Below, piece after piece: positions 7,657 through 16,048 of a stretch of DNA of 64,000 nt. The stretch spans positions 5,270,001-5,334,000 of the forward strand of contig NZ_CP020809.1 of NCBI RefSeq assembly GCF_002157835.1, read 5' to 3'. Made by a program: the position numbers and the translations under genes. The notes under the pieces were generated by a model that saw only the letters and a list, made by a program, of their open reading frames with translations, was not told the origin of the DNA and searched no databases. Position 1 is the first letter of the stretch; the number at the start of each line of letters is the position of its first letter. This stretch comes from Mycobacterium dioxanotrophicus (GTDB lineage: Bacteria > Actinomycetota > Actinomycetes > Mycobacteriales > Mycobacteriaceae).

Positions 7657-8555
7657 CGTTGTCTCCCAACGGAATCGGTGAGAAGAGCGGTGGTGAGCAG
7701 GTCGAGTACGGCTTGCAGCAGCGGGTTGTCCTCGCCGGTGCGCCAGGCCAGCGACAGCTCCACGTGCTGGGCGTCGAGCAGGTCGCGGAACACCAGTCCG
7801 TCGAGCGGCAGCGCGCGCACCGACTGCGGCACCACCGCGACGCCGAGCCCCGCCGCGACCAGCGCGAGCAGAACCGCGGTACCCGGCGCCCGGTGCTCCT
7901 GATGCGGCGCGTAGCCGGCCTCCCGGCAGCTGCGCAGCACAGCCGCGTTGACGGCCGAGTCCCGGCTGCCGTAGACGACGAACGGCTCGTCGCGTAGGTC
8001 GGACATGGACACCACTGGCTCGACCGCGAGCCGGTGGTCCACCGACACCGCGAGGATGAGCGGTTCGACCTCGATGGTGCGCAGCAGCACGTCCGCGCCG
8101 ACGGCGGGGGGACGCAGTACGCCGAGGTCGAGCGCTCCGGCCCGCAGCGCATCGCACTGGTCGGGGGTGAGCATGTCGGCCCGGATCTCCAGTGCGACAT
8201 CAGGCAGCTCGCGCTTGACGACCCGGGCGATGCGCGGCAGATGCGAGAACGCCGCTGTCCCGGTCAATCCGAGCCGGATCAGCCCGCTGCGGCCGGCCGC
8301 GATGCGCCGCACGCCGCGCACCGCGTCGTCGACGCCGCCGAGGATGCGCGCGGCCTCGGTCTGCAGGAACTCCCCCGCCGCGGTCAGCTCGACCTGCCGG
8401 GTGGTGCGGTTGAACAGGGTCACGTCGAGTTCGGATTCCAGCTGCCGGATCGCGTAGGACAACGCCGGTTGCGCGACGTGCAGCTGGTCGGCGGCCTGCC
8501 CGAAGTGGCACGTCTCGGCGACGGCTGCGAAGTAGCGCAGGTGCCGAAGCTCCAT
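7653..8555 (-). CDS. LysR-family regulator of the cat/ben genes
   Basis: A 300-aa LysR-type regulator: wHTH at residues 1-60 (FGQAADQLHVAQPALSYAI) and a two-lobed effector-binding domain from about 90. Homologues CatR/BenM respond to muconate or benzoate, and that role is the natural one here. The start is ATG 8555, because AGGAGG lies 5 nt upstream; a GTG two codons earlier is less likely. It is unusual in being the first gene of the catabolic operon, coupled to catB, rather than facing it. It faces benA across a 213-bp promoter region containing an inverted repeat at 8657-8677. Confidence 0.9.
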   Translation of the reverse strand: MELRHLRYFAAVAETCHFGQAADQLHVAQPALSYAIRQLESELDVTLFNRTTRQVELTAAGEFLQTEAARILGGVDDAVRGVRRIAAGRSGLIRLGLTGTAAFSHLPRIARVVKRELPDVALEIRADMLTPDQCDALRAGALDLGVLRPPAVGADVLLRTIEVEPLILAVSVDHRLAVEPVVSMSDLRDEPFVVYGSRDSAVNAAVLRSCREAGYAPHQEHRAPGTAVLLALVAAGLGVAVVPQSVRALPLDGLVFRDLLDAQHVELSLAWRTGEDNPLLQAVLDLLTTALLTDSVGRQR

Positions 8556-8656
8556 GTCCACCTCCTGGGTTTCCGCCGCCCTCGCGGTGTGACCGGCGAC
8601 ACTGAATCCAGGCTAGGAGCGGGATCCATACATAACAAGGACACAGATTCGCTCGA

Positions 8657-8677
8657 TTAATCAATCTTTTTGATCAA
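8657..8677. promoter_or_regulatory. Inverted-repeat operator between cat and ben operons
   Basis: TTAATCAA-N5-TTGATCAA has 8-bp arms with one mismatch and sits in a conspicuously AT-rich stretch (8635-8685) of an otherwise GC-rich gap. It lies about mid-way between the LysR start (8555) and the benA start (8769), so one bound regulator could act on both promoters. It is the best candidate for the LysR binding site. Confidence 0.5.
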
Positions 8678-8768
8678 TCAAGCCCTGGGCCAGGACTAGC
8701 AATAGGCCTGGTGTGACGGGCGCCACGTGGTGGGAAGGTGCCAATATCCGACCTGCTGGAGGCATCCC

Positions 8769-10136
8769 ATGAGCGCATCGACCACCGAGCATCTGCACCA
8801 CGTCGAGACCGTGTTGGCCGACGCGGTGATCGACGACCGCGAGGCCGGAATGTTCCGCGCCAACCGCCGGATCTTCACCGACGAGGACATCTTCGAACTG
8901 GAGATGAAGCACATCTTCGAGGGCAACTGGATCTACCTGGCGCACGAGAGCCAGCTGCCCAACCCCGGCGACTACTTCACCACCTACATCGGCCGCCAGC
9001 CCGTGGTCATCACCCGCGACAAAAACGGAAACCTCAACTGCCTCATCAATGCCTGCGCACACCGCGGCGCGATGATCTGCCGGCGCAAGACGGACAACCG
9101 GATGACGTTGACGTGCCCGTTTCACGGATGGACGTTCCGCAACGACGGCGCACTGCTGAAGGTCAAGGATCCCGAGGGGGCCGGCTACCCGGACACTTTC
9201 GACAAGGGCGGCTCGCACAACATGACGGCGGTCGCGAAATTCGACAACTATCGCGGCTTTCTGTTCGGCAGCCTCAATCCCGATGTGTTGCCGTTGACCG
9301 AACACCTCGGCGACGCGAGGACGGTGATCGACATGCTCGTCGACCAGTCCCCCGATGGCCTTGAGGTGCTCCGCGGATCATCGACCTACACCTACGACGG
9401 CAACTGGAAAGTGCAGGCGGAGAACGGCGCCGACGGCTATCACGTCACCGCCACGCACTGGAACTACGCGGCCACCACCAGCCGGCGCGGTACCGGGGAA
9501 TCCGCCAACGAGGCCAAGGTGCTCGACGCCGGAGGGTGGGGCAAGTCCGGTGGCGGCTACTGGTCATTCCCACACGGGCACCTGTGCCTGTGGACATGGG
9601 CGGCCAACCCGCAGGACCGCCCACTGTGGGATCAGCTCGACGCGCTCAAGGCCCAGCACGGCGACGCCAAGGGCGAGTTCATGGTGAAAGGCTCACGCAA
9701 TCTCTGCCTGTATCCGAATCTCTATCTGATGGACCAGTTTTCGACCCAGATTCGGCATTTCCGCCCCATCGCGCCGGACAAGACCGAGGTCACCATCTAC
9801 TGCATCGCCCCCAAAGGCGAGAGCGACACCGCCCGAGCCCAACGGATCCGGCAGTACGAGGACTTCTTCAACGCCTCCGGCATGGCCACCCCCGACGACC
9901 TTGAGGAGTTCCGGTCCTGCCAGCTGACGTTCCGCGCGACGGCCGCACCGTGGAACGACATGAGTCGCGGTGCGCAACACTGGCTTTCCGGTCCCGACCC
10001 GCTCGCCGAGTCGCTGGGCATGCACGGCGTGGTATCGGCCGGGGTCAAGAACGAGGACGAGGGCCTGTACCCCGTCCAGCACGGGTACTGGCTGCAGACC
10101 ATGCGGGCGGCCGTGGCGAACGACAGCGGGAAGTGA
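8769..10136 (+). CDS. benA: Benzoate 1,2-dioxygenase large (alpha) subunit
   Basis: A 455-aa ring-hydroxylating dioxygenase alpha subunit. The Rieske [2Fe-2S] ligands are Cys96, His98, Cys116 and His119 (CAHRG and CPFHGW). The catalytic domain shows the mononuclear iron His-x4-His in [11 protein letters not shown] and a later Asp in YLMDQF. The closest relatives are benzoate/toluate dioxygenases (BenA/XylX), and the downstream diol dehydrogenase and catechol genes support benzoate as substrate. GGAGG at 8758-8762 sets the ATG. benB begins one base after the stop. Confidence 0.93.
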   Translation: MSASTTEHLHHVETVLADAVIDDREAGMFRANRRIFTDEDIFELEMKHIFEGNWIYLAHESQLPNPGDYFTTYIGRQPVVITRDKNGNLNCLINACAHRGAMICRRKTDNRMTLTCPFHGWTFRNDGALLKVKDPEGAGYPDTFDKGGSHNMTAVAKFDNYRGFLFGSLNPDVLPLTEHLGDARTVIDMLVDQSPDGLEVLRGSSTYTYDGNWKVQAENGADGYHVTATHWNYAATTSRRGTGESANEAKVLDAGGWGKSGGGYWSFPHGHLCLWTWAANPQDRPLWDQLDALKAQHGDAKGEFMVKGSRNLCLYPNLYLMDQFSTQIRHFRPIAPDKTEVTIYCIAPKGESDTARAQRIRQYEDFFNASGMATPDDLEEFRSCQLTFRATAAPWNDMSRGAQHWLSGPDPLAESLGMHGVVSAGVKNEDEGLYPVQHGYWLQTMRAAVANDSGK

Positions 10137-10137
10137 C

Positions 10138-10653
10138 ATGACCAGCACCGAACAGGCCGCAAAACTCATCACTCAGAACGCGATCGAACAGTTCCTCTAC
10201 CGCGAGGCGCGCTACCTCGACGACCGCGAGTTCGAGAAGTGGCTGGACTGCTACGCCGACGACGTCGTCTACTGGATGCCGTCGTGGACGGATGACGACC
10301 AACTCGTGACCGACCCGCAACGCGACATCTCGCTGATCTACTACGCCAACAAAGGCGGCCTGGCCGACCGGGTGTTCCGCATCCGCACCGAACGGTCCTC
10401 GGCGACGTCGCTGCCCGAACCACGCACGAGCCACAACATCAGCAACGTCGAGGTCATCGAGCGACGCGGAGATCTGGTCGACGTCCGATTCAACTGGCAC
10501 ACCATGTATTTCCGATACAAGACGGTCGACCCGTACTACGGCACCTCGTTCTACACCATCGACTTCTCGGGTGCGCAGCCGTTGATCCGGCGCAAGACCG
10601 TCGTGCTCAAGAACGACTACATCCACCACGTGGTGGATGTCTACCACTTCTAG
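10138..10653 (+). CDS. benB: Benzoate 1,2-dioxygenase small (beta) subunit
   Basis: A 171-aa beta subunit of the ring-hydroxylating dioxygenase (NTF2-like fold), the structural half of the alpha3-beta3 hexamer. Typical features are EQFLYREARYLDDREF near residue 15, ADDVVYWMP near 40 and the closing RRKTVVLKNDYIHHVVDVYHF region, which packs on the alpha subunit. Its ATG lies one nucleotide after the benA stop, and its own stop overlaps the AGGA ribosome site of the next gene. Confidence 0.93.
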   Translation: MTSTEQAAKLITQNAIEQFLYREARYLDDREFEKWLDCYADDVVYWMPSWTDDDQLVTDPQRDISLIYYANKGGLADRVFRIRTERSSATSLPEPRTSHNISNVEVIERRGDLVDVRFNWHTMYFRYKTVDPYYGTSFYTIDFSGAQPLIRRKTVVLKNDYIHHVVDVYHF

Positions 10654-10660
10654 GATCGCC

Positions 10661-13213
10661 ATGACCTCAACACATTCGGTCGCGCTGGCGTTCGAGGACG
10701 GTGTCACGCGGTTCATCACCTGTCGCGACGACCAGACCGTCGCCGACGCCTCCTATCGGCAACGCATCAACATCCCGCTGGACTGCCGCGACGGGGCGTG
10801 CGGTACCTGCAAGGCACTGTGCGAATCGGGCAGCTACGACGGTGGCAGCTACCTCACCGACGCCCTCTCCGACGACGAGGCGGCAGCCGGTTACGTCCTG
10901 CCCTGCTGCATGAAACCCACCTCGGATCTGGTGCTGCAGATCGCCAGCACCTCAGATGTCGCCAAGACCCAGGCCGCGCGCTACACCGGCACGCTGGTGG
11001 CACTGGACCGGTTGTCCGACAGCACCATCCGCTTCTCGGTCGACATCCCGAACCGCACCGAGTTGGCGTTCCTACCGGGCCAGTACGTCAACATTGACGT
11101 GCCTGGCACCGGTGAATCCCGCTCGTATTCGTTCGCCAACGCCCCGCACGATGACCGTTTGATGTTCCTGGTGAAACTCAGTCCGGGCGGGCTGATGTCG
11201 GATTACCTGGTTCAACGTGCCGCCGTCGGCGACGAGATCACATTCACCGGGCCGCATGGATCGTTCTTCCTGCGGGAGGCGGACCGGCCGGTGCTCATGC
11301 TGGCCGGTGGCACCGGCCTGGCGCCGATCCTGTCGATGCTGCGGACGCTCGCGGCGGCGGGCAGCCACCGCAAGATCCACCTGATCTACGGCGTCAAATC
11401 CGACATCGATGTGGTCGAGACCGCCGCGCTGACCGCGATAGCGGACGGGTTACCCGGCTTTTCATGGGAGCACTGCGTGTCCGACCCGGCCAGCACCGCG
11501 GTCAACAAGGGCCGGGTGATGACGCTGATGCGTCCGGAGCAGCTCTACCACGGCGATGTCGCGGTATACCTGTGCGGGCCACCGGCAATGGTCGACTCGG
11601 TGCGCGAACACATCACCGGATTCGGGATCGATGTGAGCGGATTCTTCTACGAAAAGTTTGCGCTCGCTCGCGGTGAGAAACCCGTGCCTGCGCACGACAT
11701 CCCCTCGGCGTCCCCCACCGAGATCCTGCTGAGCGCACCCGACGCCCGCGCGATCGCCGGCCAGACGGTCCTGCCTGCCGCCGACATCGCGGCAGGCCGA
11801 CGTGCCGTGTCGAGCGCCCCACCCGGCCAACACCTCCTGCCCGATACCGGCGAGCTCATCGCGTGCGGCGCCCGAGGCATCGCCGGGCAAGAGATCTTCG
11901 CATCCGTCGAAGCGCCCACCACCCCAACAGAACCCGTCACCGACGACGGGTACCAGATCGGCGAGGAGCATCCCGAGGTACATGAGTCCGACGCCCTGTT
12001 CGAGGCCAGGCAGGCACTGGAACTCGGCGCTCTCGAACTGACCCTGGGCCGGTTGTCCAGCAGGCAACTGGCGGGATACCGCCTCCTTGCCGACGCCACC
12101 GTGCCGTACGTGGACGGCGACCACTTCGTCGACGCCGCCCAGTACACCGAGACCAACGCCGCCTTTCACGACTACCTGTTCACCCTGACCGGCAACGAGC
12201 ATCTGCTGCACGCCTATCAGGCACTTGGAGTCAAGGGTCGCATGGGCGAGGTGCTGCGCAACGCCACGTGGTGTCACCCGCTGTGCGCGCAGGATCACGT
12301 GGACATCGTCACGGCATTCGAGGCGGGCGACCGCGACGCCGCCCGGGCCCTCATCGTGGCGCACGCCGACCGCTCCAAGCAGACCATGCGCCGCGCCATG
12401 GCCGACGCCGAAAAATCCAGGACGGCAAAGCAACCGAAGTTCATCACACCCGGACGGTTCGCCGGCAAGGTGGTGGTGGTCACCGGCGCCGCGCAGGGCA
12501 TCGGCGAACAGACTGCGCGCAGAATCAGCGCCGAGGGCGGCATGCTGGTGCTGGCCGACCGCTCGGAACTGGTCAAGGAACTGGCCGACGAGCTGACCGC
12601 CGTGGCGGTGACGGCCGACCTCGAGCATTGGGAGGGTGCTGATTCGCTTGTCCAGCAGGCTATTTCGGCATTCGGGCGGATCGATGTGCTGATCAACAAC
12701 GTCGGTGGGGCCATCAACTTCAAGCCGTTCACCGAGTTCAGCGACGCCGAGATCCGTGCCGAGGTCGACCGCTCGTTGATGACCACGCTGTACGCCTGCC
12801 GGGCGGTGCTGCCGGGCATGGTGTCCCGCGGCACGGGAACCATCGTCAACGTGTCCTCCGCGGCCACCCGGGGCATCCATCGCATCCCGTACTCGGCCGC
12901 CAAGGGCGGCATCAACGCGATCACCGCGTCGCTGGCCATGGAGTATGCCGACGCCGGGATCCGCGTCGTCGCCACCGCCCCGGGCGGCACCCAGGCTCCG
13001 CCGCGCCGGATCTCCCGCGGCACACCCGTTCCGGTCAACGACACCGAACAGGCGTGGTTCGACGCGCACATCGAGCAGACTCTCGGCTCGTCACTGATGC
13101 ACCGGTACGGAACCCTCGACGAGCAGGCCGCCGCGATCTGCTTTCTGGCCTCCGACGAGGCGTCCTACATCACCGGAACGGTACTGCCCGTGGCAGGCGG
13201 TGATCTGGGCTGA
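10661..13213 (+). CDS. benC/benD: BenC-FCD-BenD fusion: dioxygenase reductase joined to diol dehydrogenase
   Basis: An 850-aa three-part protein. Residues 1-340 are BenC: a plant-type [2Fe-2S] ferredoxin (Cys42, Cys47, Cys50, Cys82), then FAD (RSYSFAN) and NAD (GGTGLAPILSML) domains ending in FYEKF; it passes NADH electrons to BenAB. Residues 345-441 are a Pro/Ala-rich linker. Residues 442-580 resemble the FCD effector domain of GntR regulators, with metal-binding candidates His503, His546 and His568 but no DNA-binding domain. Residues 599-850 are a short-chain dehydrogenase (TGAAQGIG 608-615, Tyr744, Lys748), matching BenD, which oxidises the cis-diol to catechol with loss of CO2. AGGA at 10652-10655 sets the start. 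The frame is open throughout with no sign of a frameshift. Confidence 0.9.
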   Translation: MTSTHSVALAFEDGVTRFITCRDDQTVADASYRQRINIPLDCRDGACGTCKALCESGSYDGGSYLTDALSDDEAAAGYVLPCCMKPTSDLVLQIASTSDVAKTQAARYTGTLVALDRLSDSTIRFSVDIPNRTELAFLPGQYVNIDVPGTGESRSYSFANAPHDDRLMFLVKLSPGGLMSDYLVQRAAVGDEITFTGPHGSFFLREADRPVLMLAGGTGLAPILSMLRTLAAAGSHRKIHLIYGVKSDIDVVETAALTAIADGLPGFSWEHCVSDPASTAVNKGRVMTLMRPEQLYHGDVAVYLCGPPAMVDSVREHITGFGIDVSGFFYEKFALARGEKPVPAHDIPSASPTEILLSAPDARAIAGQTVLPAADIAAGRRAVSSAPPGQHLLPDTGELIACGARGIAGQEIFASVEAPTTPTEPVTDDGYQIGEEHPEVHESDALFEARQALELGALELTLGRLSSRQLAGYRLLADATVPYVDGDHFVDAAQYTETNAAFHDYLFTLTGNEHLLHAYQALGVKGRMGEVLRNATWCHPLCAQDHVDIVTAFEAGDRDAARALIVAHADRSKQTMRRAMADAEKSRTAKQPKFITPGRFAGKVVVVTGAAQGIGEQTARRISAEGGMLVLADRSELVKELADELTAVAVTADLEHWEGADSLVQQAISAFGRIDVLINNVGGAINFKPFTEFSDAEIRAEVDRSLMTTLYACRAVLPGMVSRGTGTIVNVSSAATRGIHRIPYSAAKGGINAITASLAMEYADAGIRVVATAPGGTQAPPRRISRGTPVPVNDTEQAWFDAHIEQTLGSSLMHRYGTLDEQAAAICFLASDEASYITGTVLPVAGGDLG

Positions 13214-13216
13214 GTC

Positions 13217-13600
13217 TCACACGACGCGGAAGTACGGAATCGCCTCTGCCGCTTCGCCTTCGCCCAGCAGGTCGAACGCCACGGCGACGCGTGCGCCGTA
13301 CAGGTCTGCGTCCGGGTCCGCCTCGGGGAACGAGGTCCACCACCACGGGCCCTCGTCGAGCTCGACGATGCCGACCGGCAGGCGCCCCGCGCCGCGCTGA
13401 TGCACCACTGCCCAGCTGACGACGGTGCCGGTGCCCGCGGCCGGCACGTACTCGTAGCGGCCCGGCTCGACGGTCACGTCGAACTGTGGTGAGAGCAGTT
13501 CACCGGTGCGGGTGTCCCTGACGATCAGGAATTCACCGCGCTTGGTGGCGTCGAGAAATGCGGCTGTCGCGTCGTCACGGGCAATGGCGAAGGCAGGCAT
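13217..13600 (-). CDS. DUF35 OB-fold protein, partner of thiolase-like protein
   Basis: A 127-aa DUF35 protein with the usual N-terminal rubredoxin-like segment followed by an OB fold (VVSWAVVHQ, VGIVELDEG). The CxxC pairs of the normal N-terminal zinc ribbon are absent; the protein has no cysteine at all. DUF35 proteins pair with Ltp2-like or other thiolase-fold enzymes and shape the acyl-CoA channel. It starts 12 bp after the thiolase-like gene, with GAAGGGA upstream, so the two form a unit. It is convergent with the BenC-BenD gene, three bases apart. Confidence 0.8.
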   Translation of the reverse strand: MPAFAIARDDATAAFLDATKRGEFLIVRDTRTGELLSPQFDVTVEPGRYEYVPAAGTGTVVSWAVVHQRGAGRLPVGIVELDEGPWWWTSFPEADPDADLYGARVAVAFDLLGEGEAAEAIPYFRVV

Positions 13601-13612
13601 GGGAAGTCCCTT

Positions 13613-14779
13613 CTAGTTGTCGGTGCCGAGGACCAGCGTGGAGTGGTAGTCGAGGATGCCGCCGTTGCCGGATACCAGCACCCGGTCGTGGTCGGCGACC
13701 TGCCGCTGCCCGCCGTGGCCGCGGGTCTGGACCACAGCCTCGTGCAGCGGGGTCATCCCCCACATGTAGAACGCGCTGAGTTCACCACCGCCGGTGTTGA
13801 ACTTGAGTTTGCCGTTGGGCCCGATCATCCCGGGCTCGGCCATCGCCGGGCCGCCCTCCCCCTTCGGGAAGAATCCGTAGTCCTCCAGCGTGACCAGCGC
13901 GGTGAACGTGTAGCAGTCGTAGATCTGCGCGACGCCGATCTCGTCGAGCGTGGTGTCGGCCATCGCCAGCGCGCGGGGACCGGATTGTGCGGCGCCGCTG
14001 ACCAATCCGAAGTCGTCGTTACGGCCCCCGGTGCGGCCCGGGTGGGCTTGCGCCCAGCCCAGCACCCTTACGGGCGGTTGCCGCAGCGCCCGGGCCCGGT
14101 CCAGCGACGTGACGATGATCGCCACACCGCCGTTGCTCACCAGGCAGCAGTCGTACAGGTGGAACGGCTCGGCGATGTAGCGGCTGGCGTGGTACTCCGG
14201 CAGTGTCAGCGGGGTGCCGTAGAAATGTGCGGCCGGATTGAGTTGGGCCCAATCCCGTTGCGCCACCGCGATATGGCCCAAATGATCGGATGTGGTGCCG
14301 TACTTCTTCATGTGTCTGCGGGCGGCCAGCGCGTACATCGTGGTCGGCGACGTGATGCCGTTGGAGGCGGTGATGCCGCCCCAGCCGCGGGGTACCGACC
14401 GGGCGGCGACGTATGCTGCCGAAGCGCTGGAGGATTCCTTGAGCGGATTGTCGGCCCACACCACCGCGATGGTGTCGGCCATGCCCGATTGCACCGCCAT
14501 CGACGCGTACTGGACCATCTGCCCTGCGGTCGACCCGAATCCCTGCATGGCGGTGAGTAGTTTGAGGTCCACCAAGCCGAGCGCACCCTGCAGGTCGATG
14601 CCGACCCCGGCCTTGATACCACCCGAGACGATGAGACGGTCGATGTCGGACAGCTCCAGCCCTGCGTCGGCCGCCGCCAGCCGGACGGCCTGCGCGGCGA
14701 ACTGGCGCGCGGAGCGGCCGTACACCTTGCCCTGTTCGGTGATGCCGAGTCCCGCGATGGCAGCGGTGATGTCAGTCAT
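13613..14779 (-). CDS. Ltp2-like lipid-transfer/thiolase-family protein, probable acyl-CoA retro-aldolase
   Basis: A 388-aa thiolase-fold protein of the SCP2-thiolase/lipid-transfer group. The usual nucleophilic cysteine of thiolases is missing: the equivalent loop reads MQGFGSTAGQMV. Tyrosine-rich AQIYDCYTFTALV near residue 280 and the NTGGG loop near 345 recall Ltp2, which with a DUF35 partner cleaves beta-hydroxyacyl-CoA by retro-aldol chemistry. AAGGAG before ATG 14779 sets the start. It faces the acyl-CoA dehydrogenase gene across 176 bp and is followed by its DUF35 partner. A retro-aldolase role is inferred from family and neighbour. Confidence 0.8.
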   Translation of the reverse strand: MTDITAAIAGLGITEQGKVYGRSARQFAAQAVRLAAADAGLELSDIDRLIVSGGIKAGVGIDLQGALGLVDLKLLTAMQGFGSTAGQMVQYASMAVQSGMADTIAVVWADNPLKESSSASAAYVAARSVPRGWGGITASNGITSPTTMYALAARRHMKKYGTTSDHLGHIAVAQRDWAQLNPAAHFYGTPLTLPEYHASRYIAEPFHLYDCCLVSNGGVAIIVTSLDRARALRQPPVRVLGWAQAHPGRTGGRNDDFGLVSGAAQSGPRALAMADTTLDEIGVAQIYDCYTFTALVTLEDYGFFPKGEGGPAMAEPGMIGPNGKLKFNTGGGELSAFYMWGMTPLHEAVVQTRGHGGQRQVADHDRVLVSGNGGILDYHSTLVLGTDN

Positions 14780-14955
14780 GGATGCTCCTTGCTTCGCTGC
14801 CACCCACTTTCGCCGGTGACATCGACGCTTGTAAACGACCGACGCGCTCACCGGGGCATGTCGCGAACGGAAACCTGCCGGTGTCGCAATCCGTGATTTA
14901 CACCACTGCGGTGACACGGTTGCATGGAGCACGACACCGAAAGAGAGGGTCCGGT

Positions 14956-16047
14956 ATGACGACCAGCGTTGCCGAGCGCGCGGAGTTGCGGGCTGCGGTC
15001 CGCGACCTGCTGCAGAGTCGATGCACCGAGGCGGACGTGCGCCGGGTGATGGTCACGGACGACGGCTTCGACCGCGACCTGTGGCGACGGCTCGCCGATC
15101 AGGGCGTCGCCGGCATGATCGTCGACCAAGCCTACGGCGGTGTGGGGCTGGGTGCGCTCGACGTCGAAGCGGTCGCCGAGGAGACCGGCGCCGCCCTGCT
15201 GCCCGCCCCCTTCGTGTCCAGTGCGGTGCTGGCCACCGCGCTGATCGGTGCGACAGGCACCGATGAGGACAAGCGACGCCTGCTGCCGGGCCTGGCCGAC
15301 GGCACGCGAATCGGGACCGTGGCAGTGACCGGCAGTCGGGGTTCCTGGACCGCCGACGGCGTCGCCGTACGTGCCGACGGCTGCAGCCTGACCGGCAGTG
15401 CCCACTACGTCATCTTCGGTCAGGTCGCCGACATCATCCTGGTGGTCGCCGAAACTTCCGACGGCCCGGGCATTTTCCAGGTGGAGCCCGATGCCGATGG
15501 GTTCACCCGCACCCCCGCAACGGTTTTCGACCCGACGGTGCCGCTCTCGACGTATACCTTTGACCAGGCGCCCGCACGACGACTCGGCACCGCAGGCTGG
15601 CATGCCGTGCAGCACGCACTCGATCTCGCGACCATCGCCCTGGCCGGCGAGCAGGTCGGCGGGGCCCGGCGCATCTTCGACATCACCGTCGAATACCTCA
15701 AGACGCGCATCCAGTTCGGCCGTCCCATCGGCAGTTTCCAAGCGCTCAAACACATGGCCGCCGATCTGCTGCTCGACGTGGAATCGGCCACCTCCGCCGC
15801 CCAGCACGCCGCCGCCCAGCACGACGCGGCCAGCGAAAACGCCGCGGGCGCAATCGCACTCGCAGGCTTCACCTGCGCGGAGGCGTACCGGCACACTGCG
15901 GCGCAGGCCATCCAGATGCACGGCGGTATCGGATTCACCTGGGAACATCCGGCTCACCTGTACCTGCGCCGAGCCCGCACCGGCATCCCATTGCTCGGTG
16001 GCCCACGGCTGCACCGCGACCGCTACCTCGCTTCGAAAGGCGCCTGA
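14956..16047 (+). CDS. Acyl-CoA dehydrogenase, first subunit (short form)
   Basis: A 363-aa acyl-CoA dehydrogenase with an N-terminal helical domain, a central beta domain (about 110-215) and a C-terminal four-helix domain containing GEQVGGARRIFDITVEY, RIQFGRPIGSFQALKHM and MHGGIGFTWEHP. It introduces a 2,3-double bond in an acyl-CoA using FAD. It is shorter than usual and followed after one base by a second, different dehydrogenase. This is the pattern of mycobacterial heteromeric enzymes such as FadE28-FadE29, in which the two chains share one active site. The ATG is weakly marked by GAGAGGG. Confidence 0.85.
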   Translation: MTTSVAERAELRAAVRDLLQSRCTEADVRRVMVTDDGFDRDLWRRLADQGVAGMIVDQAYGGVGLGALDVEAVAEETGAALLPAPFVSSAVLATALIGATGTDEDKRRLLPGLADGTRIGTVAVTGSRGSWTADGVAVRADGCSLTGSAHYVIFGQVADIILVVAETSDGPGIFQVEPDADGFTRTPATVFDPTVPLSTYTFDQAPARRLGTAGWHAVQHALDLATIALAGEQVGGARRIFDITVEYLKTRIQFGRPIGSFQALKHMAADLLLDVESATSAAQHAAAQHDAASENAAGAIALAGFTCAEAYRHTAAQAIQMHGGIGFTWEHPAHLYLRRARTGIPLLGGPRLHRDRYLASKGA

Positions 16048-16048
16048 C

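Noticed and set aside
11700..11985. A frameshift or pseudogene joining benC and benD artificially.
   Set aside because: The frame is continuous for 850 codons with normal codon use in the linker, and a distinct FCD-like domain lies between the enzymes, so it is a true fusion rather than a sequencing error.
11462..13069. A 535-codon antisense frame inside the BenC-FCD-BenD gene.
   Set aside because: Its composition is that of a codon-bias shadow, with no recognisable motif; the sense frame explains the region fully.
14780..14955. CACC-ACTGC-GGTG near 14905 as an operator between the thiolase-like and dehydrogenase genes.
   Set aside because: The arms are only four bases and such short palindromes are frequent in this GC-rich sequence.
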